The notes beneath the pieces are model-generated. The model did not search any database, was not told where the DNA came from, and was given only the letters and a program-made list of their open reading frames with translations. Positions 1 to 10,496 of a DNA stretch of 64,000 bases are shown piece after piece. The position numbers and the translations under genes were made by a program. Source of the stretch: Lunularia cruciata (lineage: Eukaryota > Streptophyta > Marchantiopsida > Lunulariales > Lunulariaceae). Location: assembly GCA_948567375.1 (NCBI GenBank), contig OX419756.1, positions 2,175,001 through 2,239,000 of the forward strand. Reading direction: 5' to 3'. Each line of letters starts with the position of its first letter. Position 1 is the first letter of the stretch.

Positions 1-336
1 CTAGGCCAAATGGCTCAATGAAGAGATCTGAAATTTTGCAGGGAGGGACGCCATGGAGTTTTGATCAAGTGTGAAAAATTTCAGAGGACTGTGACATACT
101 GGTTGGGAGATTTGAGTGACATTGTGAGGAAGGGTCAATTCTGCAGAGTGGAGATCTCATGCATGAGGAGTTTGAGATCAACAAAAAACATGTTTGAGTG
201 TTGAGGTTCATCTTGGGAACATGGAGGGTCATCAAGAGTGGAAATTGAGATTATGCAAGGTTCCCCAAGGGTTTGAGGTGATTGTAGGTGTGGATTTGAG
301 GAAAAGAGAGTTTACAATAGAATTTGAAGAGAGTGT
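1..336. other. Unassigned leader upstream of gypsy A
   Basis: I see no recognisable gene or LTR boundary here. Short open stretches (for example 194-336, + strand) are rich in Glu and Val but match nothing I know. The interval may be the 5' leader or an extra upstream coding region of gypsy A, whose 5' LTR is not visible and probably lies left of the window. No sequence resembling the 3' LTR at 5801-6423 is present here. Confidence 0.3.
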
Positions 337-339
337 TGA

Positions 340-693
340 GAGGATCCAAAACCTACACCACTTGGAGGAAAGAGTGAGTCTAAGTGCTTTCTATGTGGAG
401 AGAAGGGACATAAGGCAAGTTCATGTCCATTGACCTTTGAGAGCAAGAGATTGAGGGAAAGGAGAGGCTTACTTGACTTGGGTTTGCATGTTGGACCTTC
501 TTCACCAAGATTAGGAGGGAGAAGATCTAAGACCAAGGAGTTGTGTGAGATTTGTGGAGTTGAAGGACTTCCAAAAGGACATGAGTGTAGTGGAGTAAAA
601 TCACTTTTGGAGACTTTGGTGAAGGATCTTGGAGAGAGTCTTAGTACAACTACAGAAATACTACCACCTTCATCAGCTAGTTCTCAAGATTAG
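340..693 (+). pseudogene. Double zinc-knuckle fragment upstream of gag
   Basis: The frame is open from just after a TGA at 337-339 to a TAG at 691-693, about 117 codons with no Met near its start. It encodes a CCHC knuckle (CFLCGEKGHKASSC, C-x2-C-x4-H-x4-C, at 385-426). About 40 residues on is a second Cys/His cluster (CEICGVEGLPKGHEC). Such knuckles bind nucleic acid in retroelement Gag proteins. It precedes the gag of element A by about 240 bases. It may be a remnant of an earlier gag or of an extra ORF of element A. Its true start cannot be fixed. Confidence 0.45.
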
Positions 694-929
694 TGATGGA
701 GATAATCTTTCAACTTATGGATAAACTATCCACGAGGGTTTGATTAATATGCACTCTAGGATTTGATGTTGCTATAGAAATCTTGGAGCAACCTGAACTT
801 TTTTGTTCCCTAGAGTGGATTACTCTCAAATGGTGTTAGTCATGTATATACTCTATTAGTTATAGAGTGAGAGAAACAAAAAGAGAAAAAAGAAAAAATG
901 AGAGAAGAGAAAGTTAGTGAGAGGTTAAG

Positions 930-2465
930 ATGGAGAAACTTCCGGTTTTCTTTGGCAAGGATGGAGAAGATGTGGAGGCCTTTGTGAGAGACTTCAAGAG
1001 AGCTTGCATAAGAAACAATGAGAGGAGGAAGAATGAGTGGGCCTCATTATTACCAGATTTCTTTGAGGATGCAGCACTTACATGGTATGAGTCAGAATAC
1101 CAAAAGAGAGAGAGGAGAGATGGGGAAGAGGAGTCTTGGGAGACTTTGACTTCAGCACTCATTGAGAACTTTCTTCCTGATGAGAGTTATGAGAGATTGA
1201 TGATTGAGGTTACATTTCTCAAGCAAGGAGATGGAGAGACAGTTAGAGTCTATGTGGAAAGAGTAGAAAAGTTAGAGTCCAGATTTCGCATAGTGTTGAG
1301 GAAGGGTGGGGATGATGTGGAGACTACAATGATTGGCATAGGGGCCATGCTCACCAAGAACTTTGTGGGAGGGTTGAGACCACAAATTAGAAGCAAGGTG
1401 AGATATGAGAAACCTTCTTCCAAGGTTGAAGCTATCAAGATTGCAATTTGTATGGAGGAGAGTTTGGAAGGGGATGAGAGTGATTTGGTGGTGAAGGAGG
1501 TTGTGCATCCTCCTCAAGGCTACAAGTATGGTGGAACTTCTGATACTTTGGTGACAAGGGTTGCACCACAAGTAGTAGTTGCTCCAATTCTTGCACCTCC
1601 ACCAAAGGATCCACTTCAAATCATCATAGAACAACTTGCGGATCTCAAGATCAATGTGGTGCAACTATGGGAGAAGAGAGAGGTAGATCAGAATGTAGGG
1701 AGAGGGCCTAGGAGTTATGGAAACTATCCATATAGAAGAGTTCAACCAGCCAACAATTTCAATGATAGAAATTGTTTTGGTTGTGGAGGAAGAGGCCATA
1801 TCCAAAAGAATTGCCCAAATTCCACTTACCATGGAGGAAGGGGTTATGAGGGAGCCAATAGAGGGAAAGAGGGTGGTAGTGAAACCCAAGTGGCTCCTAA
1901 TCTAAACAAAGGTAAGGGAATAGCATCCATAGATGTGGTGGAGAGCAAGTATAAGAAAGGAGAGTGCTCAAACTCCAAGAGTCTTAATTTGGAGCTTTTG
2001 GCACAAGAGAAGAAGAGAGCTCGTTTTGCAGAGGATGTTCACTCTTCTCAAGGATTTACTCCAAGCAAGGATACTCCTATGTCTACTAGGAGCACTCACA
2101 CCTCAACACCATCAACAATAAAGACTCCAAGGAAGAAGTTGGGGATGGAGGATTTCTTGATTTCAAAGCAACAATGGAACTACAATGTGTTGGAGGATGT
2201 TGGTAGTCACAAGGCTAACATCACAGTGGGCCAATTGATTGCTTTGAACCCTACCTTGAGAAAGGAGCTTAGAGGTGGTTTGAGTTCTACAAGGAGCAAG
2301 AGAAAGAAGAAGACAAAAGCTCCAGTATCAATGGGGGTGGTGGATGCCAAGCCAGCACCATGGGAGGCTTGTGAATATGCCTCCAAGATTGATGTGAGAG
2401 TGAATGGTCACAACATCAAGGATGCATTGGTTAATGGAGGATCAGCAGTGAACGCCATGTCATAA
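930..2465 (+). CDS. gag: Gag polyprotein with CCHC zinc knuckle and start of protease (gypsy A)
   Basis: Gag packages element RNA into virus-like particles. The 511-residue frame starts at an ATG following a purine-rich leader. Residues about 45-130 form the retrotransposon gag core (LTWYESEYQ, then FLPDESYERL). A CCHC knuckle starting at C282 reads CFGCGGRGHIQKNC. Beyond it lies a basic, Ser/Thr-rich linker. The last residues (ALVNGGSAVNAM) look like the start of the aspartic protease, but the catalytic Asp of the usual D-[ST]-G position is Asn here. The frame ends at a TAA (2463) inside that protease, and the protein sense continues in the same frame afterwards. Confidence 0.85.
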   Translation: MEKLPVFFGKDGEDVEAFVRDFKRACIRNNERRKNEWASLLPDFFEDAALTWYESEYQKRERRDGEEESWETLTSALIENFLPDESYERLMIEVTFLKQGDGETVRVYVERVEKLESRFRIVLRKGGDDVETTMIGIGAMLTKNFVGGLRPQIRSKVRYEKPSSKVEAIKIAICMEESLEGDESDLVVKEVVHPPQGYKYGGTSDTLVTRVAPQVVVAPILAPPPKDPLQIIIEQLADLKINVVQLWEKREVDQNVGRGPRSYGNYPYRRVQPANNFNDRNCFGCGGRGHIQKNCPNSTYHGGRGYEGANRGKEGGSETQVAPNLNKGKGIASIDVVESKYKKGECSNSKSLNLELLAQEKKRARFAEDVHSSQGFTPSKDTPMSTRSTHTSTPSTIKTPRKKLGMEDFLISKQQWNYNVLEDVGSHKANITVGQLIALNPTLRKELRGGLSSTRSKRKKKTKAPVSMGVVDAKPAPWEACEYASKIDVRVNGHNIKDALVNGGSAVNAMS

Positions 2466-2738
2466 AGGTTGATGAAGAAGTTAGGTATGATACCCTCAAG
2501 ACCTTCAACATTTGTGGTGAGCATGGCAAACAAGCAACAAGTTTGACCAGTAGGGGTGATGGATAAAGTGGTAGTTTCAGTTCTGGGAGTTCAAAATCTC
2601 ATGACTTTCCAAGTCTTGAAGGATTCAAGCTATGACTTACTTCTTGGGAGGCCATGGTTGAGAGCAACACACACAACTAATCGATGGCACAAAGGGTACT
2701 TAAGGACCCATCAAACCATAGAGTCACAGTTCCTGTGA
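2466..2738 (+). pseudogene. Aspartic protease remainder (gypsy A)
   Basis: This continues the gag frame after the TAA at 2463 and a second stop, TGA, at 2544. It reads through to DLLLGRPWLR, the typical C-terminal motif of plant gypsy proteases. The reading frame then has to shift to join the RT frame that opens at 2684. Cleavage of the polyprotein would be lost because of the two stops and the Asp-to-Asn change just upstream. Confidence 0.7.
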
Positions 2739-5700
2739 CTAACACCACCAACACTTCACATTCAGATACACCATCTTCTGATTATTGGGAATCAGATTCT
2801 GAAGAAGGAGATTCAGGTGTGGACACAAGAATGGAAGAGGAGACTTCCACGGAGGAGGATGAATTTGAATCTGATTCAAATGTATATCCTTTGTGTGCTA
2901 TGGATTTTTCACATAAGCTAGAGGTTTTGAAGGACCCAGATAAATCACCATTGACACTTGAGGAGGTAGAGAGAAGGTTATCTACCCTCAAGTATGGTCC
3001 AAATGTTACCAAGGAGGAGAAGGTGAGATTTGAGGAGATTTTCCGCAAGTTCATCCATATGTTTGCTTTTAGTTACAGGGATTTGAAGGAAGTCACCTTG
3101 GAGGAGCACAAGATAGAGGTGGAGTCACATGCAAGACCAATCCGCCAAAAGCAACGTCGCATTAGCCCACCAATATCTTTGGTTGTGAAGGAGGAGATTG
3201 ATAAGCTCAAGGAGGCTGGATTTATCTTTGAGATAAAGAATTCAGAATGGGTGTCTCTAATTGTCATTGTGAAGAAAAAGAATGGCAAGCTTTGGGTATG
3301 TGTGGATTACAAGAAGCTCAATGTTGTTACCAAGAAGGACTACTACCCATTGCCATTCATTGATGAGATCTTGGAGGAGGTTGCAGGTCATGAGAGGTAC
3401 AGTTTTGGAGATGGTTATAGTGGATATAACCAAATCAAGATTGCACCAGAGCATCAACAACTCACCACATTCACCACACCTTGGGGAACTTACACTTTCA
3501 AGGTCATGCCTTTTGGGCTTTGCAATGCTCCAGCCACATTCCAACGGTTCATGAACAAGGTATTTGAACCTTTCATTGGGAAATTTGTGAGAGACTTCAT
3601 TGATGACTTTTGTGTCTATGGGAGCAAGGAGGAGCACTTTGAGCACCTAATCAAAGTCTTGCAATGCTTGGATGAGGCAAATGCATCACTCAACCCAGAG
3701 AAGTGCATTTTTAGATGTGAAGAAGGTCTACTTTTGGGGCACATCATTTCCAAAGATGGAATAGCAGTTGATCCTAAGAAGGTGAGGAAAATCTCAGACC
3801 TTCCATTCCCTTCAAGCTTGACAAAGTTACGCCAATTCTTGGGGATGGTTGGATACTATAGGAGGTTCATCTTCTCATTTTCCAACAAGGCTTATGCATT
3901 GACCATCTACATGAAGAAGGGTGTAGATTACATGGTGATTTTGGAGGACAAGGAGGCTCTCAAAGCTTTTGAGGAGCTCAAGCAATCCCTTGTTGTAGCT
4001 CCAATTCTTGCTGAACCTGATTGGAGTAAGCCTTTCATCCTCTACACTGATGCTTCTAATGCAGCTATAGGATGCACTCTTAGTCAATTAGACCAAGATG
4101 GGCATGATCATCCAATAGCTTATGCTAGTAGGCAGATGGTTTCAGCAGAGAAGAACTACTCTGTCATGGAGAGAAAAGGGCTGGCATTGATCTTTGGTCT
4201 TAAGAAGTTTAGACACTACTTGATTGGAGGGAAAGCCACCATTGTCATTGATCACAAGGCTCTGAAGCACATCTTCAACAAGCCTAATGTTGAAGGGGGA
4301 CTAGCAAGGTGGATGATACTCTTGTCTGAGTATGACTACACCATTGAGGATATGCCAAGAAAGAAACATGCAAATGCTAATTTGTTATCTAGAGCCTATG
4401 ATCATGATGGAGATGAGCCAGTGGATGATTCCTTCCCAGATGAGGAGCTCATGAAAATCTCAGTCACTCAAGAGGTTCCAATGGAGTACAAGGAGATTGT
4501 GGATTTTGTGACAAGAGGTAACTATCCAGAAGGGATGCATGCTAGGGAGAGGAAGGCTCTTGCAGCAAGATCTAGACCTTACACAATGGTGGAGGATATT
4601 CTTTTTCACCAAGGAGCAGATGGTCTACTTTGAAGAGCAGTGGGTAAGGAAGAGTCTATCCTACTCATAAAGGAGTTTCATGAAGGTTTAGTATATGGAG
4701 GACACTTTGCAGGAAAGGTGACTGCTTTCAAGATTCTAGATGCAGGTTACCATTGGAGAGGGATTTTCAAGGATTGTCTTGATTATTGCAAAACTTGTCA
4801 TGTTTGTCAAGCTTTTGCTAGAAAGTCTACATCCACTCCACCACTTAGATCAATTTCATTGCTAGGACCTTTTGAGAAGTGGGGAATTGATTTTGTAGGT
4901 CCTCTCAATAGAACCCTAAGGAACAATTGATACATTGTGGTAGTTACTGATTACCTTACCAAGTGGGTTGAGGCTAGACCATTGAGGCACAAGAATGAAG
5001 ATGAAGTGGGTAGATTTCTTTATGAACGCATTATCATTAGGTTTGGATGCCCTTTGGAGTTGGTTTCTGATAGAGGAGGAGAGTTTACAGGAAGCATTAC
5101 TATAGCCATGCTACGACATTTCTCTATCACACATAGAGTAACTACATCCTATAAGCCAATTTCCAATGGCTTGGCAGAGAGAACCAATTAGACCTTGTGC
5201 ATGATGTTGGCCAAAGATGCAGAAATGGAGGGGGCTAAACATCATTGGGACAAGAGGATTCATGCAGTTTTGTGGGAGTATAGGACAACCATGAAGACTT
5301 CCACCGGATATTCTCTATTTCAATTGGTGTATGGTATTGAGTCTACCTTACCTATTCACTTTGATCTTCCTACCTTCCAAAGCATTCATAGAAGATTGAA
5401 GAAAGCACAAGGAGGTGATGCAGAGAAGTCAAGGAAGGATCAACTCATGGAGTTGGAAGAGGCAAGAGCAGTTGCTATGGTTCGAGTGGAGCAAGCCCAA
5501 AGGAAACAAAAAGAGAGCTATGACAAGAGGCAAGGCAAGAAGAAGGTGGAGCCTTTCAAAGAAGGTGATTGGGTAATGTTGTTTGATTCCATTTGATTCA
5601 AGAGAGTGCAAAAGAAGTTTTTGCCCAAATGCTTTGGACCTTTCATAGTGGAGAAGGTGTGGGGCAATAACACCTATGATCTCAAGGGGTTGGGAGGAAG

Positions 5701-5752
5701 ACACTTTGATAGGATTAACCATGATAAGTTGAAGATGTACCATAGAAGGTAG
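2684..5752 (+). pseudogene. pol: Pol: reverse transcriptase, RNase H, integrase (gypsy A), interrupted by four stops
   Basis: Pol copies the element RNA to DNA and integrates it. The first open stretch (2684-4633) has an acidic N-terminus, then RT with VCVDYKKLN, YSGYNQI and the catalytic box FIDDFCVYG (Asp-Asp at 3601-3606). RNase H follows (YTDASNAAIG near 4045, IDHKALKHIF, DLLSRA-like end). After a TGA at 4631 come the H-H-C-C integrase knuckle (4640-4815), the first Asp (WGIDFVGPL) and a TGA at 4928. The second Asp (SDRGGEF) and catalytic Glu (NGLAERTN) are followed by a TAG at 5189. The C-terminal GPFIVEKV segment follows a TGA at 5594 and ends with TAG at 5750. All pieces share one frame. 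Confidence 0.88.
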
Positions 5753-5800
5753 AGAGACCTTCACTTTGAGGACAAAGTGAAAACTTAGTCTAGGAGTGAA

Positions 5801-6423
5801 TGTAACACCCATTTGTTCATGTGTGTGGTATTGTGATATTTAGCTTGGTATTACAAGTACTTAAGAGATATTATTTATATAGAGATAAATTATGGTTATA
5901 TATTAGTCATGGTTAGCTAAAGTTAGTCATAGCTAAGATAGAGGGGACCTTACTTTAGAGGAAGTAGAAAAGATAAGCACCACTATTTTGGATTTTAGTG
6001 TGTTGACTTGGTATTATTCCTAGGTGTTTGGCTTTGAGGAAAGAGTTGAGAACTCTTGGGCCCGCAAGCCTTTTTGTTTTGGATTCTTCTTTAGTCCAAG
6101 GATAGCCCATGTGAAGGAATCCTTGACTTAGTGGTTGGGTCAAGATAAGACCACATGCTTAGGGGAATATGCCCATGTGAATAGATATTCCTTTCTACTT
6201 TTTGACTTTACTTGACTTTTAGTCTAGTAACTTGAGTTACTATGATAATTAGTAACTTTGGTACATAACTATTTCACAAGTATATAAACAAGGGGTGAGG
6301 AGGTACTCATCATCCTTTCATTTGCAACTATCTCTCTCTCATTGAGTTCTCTAGTGAGCAATGTCTTGAGTCTTGGAGTGTTAGCCTTGGAGGAGTATGA
6401 TGGAGTTGGGGTTCCTTGCCTTC
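5801..6423 (+). repeat. 3' LTR of gypsy A (right end uncertain)
   Basis: This begins TGTAACACCC, a classic plant gypsy LTR start, 48 bases after the pol stop and after a purine-rich stretch. A TATA box (TATATAAA, 6281) lies about 480 bases in, followed by a CT-rich leader. Similarity to an integrase of another element starts at 6424, so the right end is a junction and not a verified LTR terminus. No second copy of this LTR is visible in the window to confirm the length. Confidence 0.65.
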
Positions 6424-7085
6424 AGATTAAACATTGGAAGACGACTCCTTATAACCCAAAAGGAAATGGCTTAATGGAAAAGGCGAATGGGTTACTTTGT
6501 AAAATTTTGAATAAGGTGACTGTCAATTATGCCTATGATTGGGATACAAAATTACCAGCCGTGTTGTGGGCATATCAAATGACAGAAAAGATTACAACCA
6601 AACAAACTCCATACTTCTTGATATATGGCTTGCATCCCACACTGCCAGTTGAATTTGAAGTACCGACGTATCGTATTCTTTGCGAAGAATGACTATCGGA
6701 TAAAGAAAGTCAAGATCTTTAGATTCATCAACTGATGTGGTTAGAAGAGAAAAGAGACGATGCAATGCAAACCACAAAGGAAGTACAAGCACAGAGGAAA
6801 GTCAAGCACGATAAGCATATCAAGCCTATGGCTGTACGTGAAGGAGATTTGGTTTTGTTATATGACAATCGTTGAATATTTTTTCCAGGCAAGTTGCATT
6901 TGAGGTGGATGGGTCCATGTCGAGTTCTTCATCTGTATGAAAATGGGTCCATGCAGCTTGTAGACCTGGAGGGTAATCCTTTTGCCACTCGAGTAAACGG
7001 GTGGAGAGTTTGGAGATATTGGACCATAGACTTGGAAGTCTCTAAGACACCCAAGGTATATGTTTGTGTGGACGTTCACATTTGA
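6424..7085 (+). pseudogene. Integrase C-terminal fragment (gypsy B)
   Basis: The fragment starts abruptly within the integrase core. It reads KTTPYNPKGNGLMEKANG (catalytic-Glu region), then LPAVLWAYQMTEK, a short stop-broken linker (stops near 6690 and 6720), and a C-terminal segment with KLHLRWMGPCRV, ending at TGA 7083-7085. No chromodomain follows. Everything 5' of the catalytic Glu is missing. A polypurine tract (7084-7094, GAGGAAGGGGA) directly follows and abuts the long LTR at 7097, which ties this fragment to that LTR. Confidence 0.82.
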
Positions 7086-7096
7086 GGAAGGGGATA

Positions 7097-10000
7097 TGTG
7101 GTGCCCACATTTTTTGTTTTTGTTCAAAATAAAGGAGAAGAAGTGTATAGAGAAGGCGAATTGTGCCTGTATGGCCGAAGAAGGCAAAGAAAAGAGTCTT
7201 CAGGATGAAACCCAAAGTAAAGTGACTTTGGGTCATAAGGCGAAGTACTCGAAAATGCCCTGTCAGCATACAACCCAAAGTAAGGAGTCTTTGTATCAGG
7301 GGAGAGCTCAACCTAAGGCAAAGACAGTCTAACAACCTTTTGTCGGGGTGAGAAATTCAAGAAGGGACCGTTCAAAACCGGCGGCCCATACGCGTGAAGT
7401 ACGATTGACAGTGACAGGCGCATGCAAGAGGTGTGATTTCTTGGTAGAAACTCAAATTGAAGAGAGATGAAGAAAGCGCAACTCTATAAAAATTGGGCTC
7501 ATGACAAAGCAATGTTGAGCAATTTTCCTTCACTGTTGAGAAGTCGTCCTGAAGGTGATCGTGGGAAGGGAAATAGAGTTGAAGATGTGCTAATGTGTAA
7601 GAGAGAAGTCAAGAGAGTGAAACCGAGAGACAATGAGAAAGTAGGAGAGATGGGAGAGGAAAGAAGAACTCTGAATTTGCAGTGAGGAATCATGCAATTC
7701 GGAGGCTAGACGTAATTGCAAGAATAGAAGTCTTGAGCCAACTTCGGATTATGTTCTTGGCATGGAACTGAAATGTTAGTTTTCCAGGTTTCATGACTGA
7801 GATTATCGAGAGCAAGTGTCTTGATGGCCCCAAGGAAGAGGGGAAGAGAGGAAATCCGGCTCGCTGGACAGAGTTGGATTGCAGATTAGTGCTTGGGAGA
7901 GAAGCAAGCGTGGAGCAAGGAGCCACACTCTTGGGTAAGGGAGAAGTAGCAAAAGAAACTCAAGAAGTGAGGGACGCTTTTTCTTCAAAGAGAACAAAGA
8001 ACGGATACAAGGTAGAGAGTTACAAGGATCTAATGAAGAGAAGGATCATGAGTGCTCTCATGGCAATCTTGAAGCCGGAGAGGACGACGTATGTGATGAA
8101 ACACCAAGCGGTTTTCTTTCACAAACTATTTGCAAGAGAACCAATCAATTGGGCAAGGTGCTTCCATGGAAGGACATGACAAATGGTGTGGAATCTGCAA
8201 GATAAGTCGCCTCCACATTACATCGTGCCATTTGCAGCACATTTTTACCTCGGGTTAAATTTGCTCAACGCGGCGGAGAAAAATTGACTGGTGTCACACT
8301 TCCATCCCGACTTGAGAAGAGAACTTGACATAGAGGAGCAGTATATCCTTCAAATCCGGAGTATAGACGAGTACTACGCAAAGATGGGGAAGAGTGTGGA
8401 AATAGAAGTGAGTACTCTAAAGTCAAAGAAGCAAAGTCGGCAGGGCGAAGCCGAAGAAATGACAAGACCAGGAGAGGAAATCCAAGGAGAGGCATGGTGG
8501 TGATCACGTCAGAAGACGAAGACTCAAAAGGTGAAGCTGAGTGCAAGTCCGATGACTCAGAATGCAAGGAGGAACCAAATCTAATGCTGCAAAGTGGGGA
8601 TACAACTAGAGACAGGGATAAAGGTGGAGAAATGACGTCGGTACCAACTGTTGTGGAGGAAGAAGAAGAAGTTCAGGTAGAGCTTGAGCCAAAGGACAAC
8701 ACAAAGTTGGAGGACGAGATACTTGAGCCCGAAGAGAAGAAGATCGCACTTCAGAGGGGAGTTCATTCAAGACGCAAGGCAAAGTGTGGAGGGGGTCCAA
8801 GTAAGGTGAAGGAAGAAGTGAATGCTAGCTTGGGAAGTGAGGCGTCGCTTCCAATACAAAGATTGCAGAGACGAAGGCGAGTATCAAGAGACAAGAAGTG
8901 AGAATGGAGATTGCTACGAACGAGGAAGAGGGTAGCAGTGAAGGAACAAGAGCTCAATAGAGTGATGGAGAGCGTAGAAGAGAAGAAGCAACTATGGCAG
9001 AGGGAGTTGGCGGTAAGATATAGGGAACAAGATAGATTACAAGAGTTACTTCATACTCAAGAGGAGAAGATTGAACAGAAGGAGAAGGAGAAAGAAACGG
9101 TGAAAGCCAAGTTCAAAGCGGAGTTAGCAATGTATAGAGAGGATTGGCTTGCAGATTGGGAGTGAGAAAGAAAGATGCAATTGGAGCCATTGAAGGAGAT
9201 TGTCCTCAGGATGAACGCGATGCTAAGTACAGAGGCCAGTGTTTGGATTGAAGAGACGAGGCTGCATGAGTTGAAGTTGTTGGTGCAAGAGACGAGGCAA
9301 AGACAGGCAAAAGACACAGATTTAAATGCCTTGTTGATCAGTCTAAGAACTCGTGTAGATAAGAAGATATTAGAAGTAGAAGATAATACGACGATTAGAT
9401 TAGACTTAGTAAAGTTGGAGATAGACAAACTTTGGAAGGATGTAAGAGCAAAACCCAAAGTAGATGAAGTAGGAGTACAGATGACTTCGGAGTTAGCGAT
9501 GAAGATTTTAGAGAAGAGTGGGTCAGGGGATAAGGAGTTAGATAGATTACCCACTAGTGGAATTTCAAATCAGAAAAGAGAATTGCTGGATCTGGTAGAA
9601 GAATTAGAAGTTGTGAAACCCAAAGACAGAGTAATAGGAAGTAAATTTACTTCAGGTTTGGGTTTGAAAGCCAAAGAAGAAGTAGACATCGGATTGGATT
9701 GGTAACAGTTTTGAGATTTGAAGAGGCAAATATGAAGAGGTGCATTTTTGTTTCGGATTTGCAGGTTAGAAGAGTTGTTATAGAACGGTATAGTTGTTAG
9801 AACTATCGATTGCTTCAGTATTTAAGAGTGGCATTCATATTGTTATGTTGTTCAGTGCTCATTATTTCTGAAAATAGATAAAGCAAAGTGTTATGAAGTA
9901 GTGCTCATTGCTTGAGCTTGATTTCAAGTATCAACGTTGTACTTGTGTTTGTGAGTGTTTGGAGAAATTCAAAGTGCAAGTCAGTGTGTTTGTTGGATGT

Positions 10001-10496
10001 TGGATTCTGCAGCCTTGATCTTCATTCTGTGTGTTTGATCCTGAGTGAAGTGCAATCAAAGCAATGCCTTGATAGATCTGAGAGGAATTGTAGTGTTGGT
10101 AGTATTCTGCATTTGTGAGTGCAGTGCAAGGTTGATGTGAAGCAATTTTGATCAAGGAAGTTGTGCCTTCAGTGGAAAGGTGGAACACAATTATGAAGCG
10201 AAGGCATTTTGCAGTGAAGTGCCATTTTTGGGAGAGCCTGAATCATCACAATCAAGATTGTTTGGAAATAATTGATGGAGTTGTGATTAAGAAGTGTTAA
10301 TTTGTGACAAGACTGCGAGTCAGTGCTTGTTACTCTCTTCTAGGTGTGGTTCCTACCTTAGAGACTAAAGAAGAACTCAAGAAGAATTGAAATTGTTACT
10401 TTGACTTTGTATTTGACCAATTTTGACTCATATCTCTGCGGGAACAAACTTTACTTACCCGATTACCGCAAAAGTGATATTTGCTAGGTTGTCATA
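7097..10496 (+). repeat. Very long 3' LTR of gypsy B (about 3.4 kb)
   Basis: The start TGTGGTGCCCACA lies two bases after a polypurine tract. The end (GATATTTGCTAGGTTGTCATA) is set by comparison with the family-B solo LTR at 21804-23677 on the other strand, which ends GTCGGGTTGTCACA. Matching blocks include the coding segment at 9400-9705, the TATA-like TATTTAAGAGTGGCATTC (9820-9837) and the 10308-10480 segment (for example GCGGGAACAAACTTTACTTA). The solo copy is about 1.5 kb shorter, mainly because it lacks most of the coding region at 7800-9400. The right end abuts an RT fragment of element C, so B inserted into C or was joined to it. Confidence 0.82.
7793..9705 (+). pseudogene. Decayed LTR-internal reading frame, charged and coiled-coil-like protein
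   Basis: Open pieces 7793-8179, 8291-8503, 8494-8901, 8911-9165 and 9175-9705 follow each other on one strand. They are separated only by single stops or one frame change near 8494, about 630 codons in all. The N-terminal part is globular-looking (IVPFAAHFYLGLNLLNAAEK at 8220-8280, in frame across a gap). The middle is acidic. From 8911 on it is Lys/Glu/Gln-rich with heptad-like spacing (ELNRVMESVEEKKQLWQREL). The last 100 residues (DKELDRLPTSGI, KRELLDLVEELE) are conserved in the opposite-strand solo LTR. I do not recognise the family. It could be a displaced gag or a captured gene. Confidence 0.55.

Larger units (their letters stand above)
930..5752 (+). mobile_element. Ty3/gypsy retrotransposon A, coding body
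   Basis: One element reads gag, protease, RT, RNase H and integrase in Ty3/gypsy order on the + strand. It is followed by a 3' LTR from 5801 that begins TGTAACACCC. RT and integrase wording (for example MPFGLCNAPATFQRFM and WGIDFVGPL) resembles the non-chromovirus Athila/Tat side of plant gypsy elements, and no chromodomain follows the integrase. The pol frame runs 3 kb without a frameshift but contains four stop codons. Gag/protease has two more, and one frameshift separates protease from RT near 2684-2710. It is therefore not autonomous as it stands. Confidence 0.9.

Noticed and set aside
4631-5596. Programmed stop-codon readthrough in the pol of element A
   Set aside because: Several stops of different kinds (TGA, TAG) at sites where relatives have Arg or Gln, plus a lost protease Asp, fit decay rather than recoding.
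9912-10188. Overlapping frames on both strands in the LTR of family B, also seen in the solo LTR at 22109-22318
   Set aside because: The matching frames in both copies simply reflect shared LTR sequence. Neither frame resembles a protein and both lie downstream of the TATA-like box.
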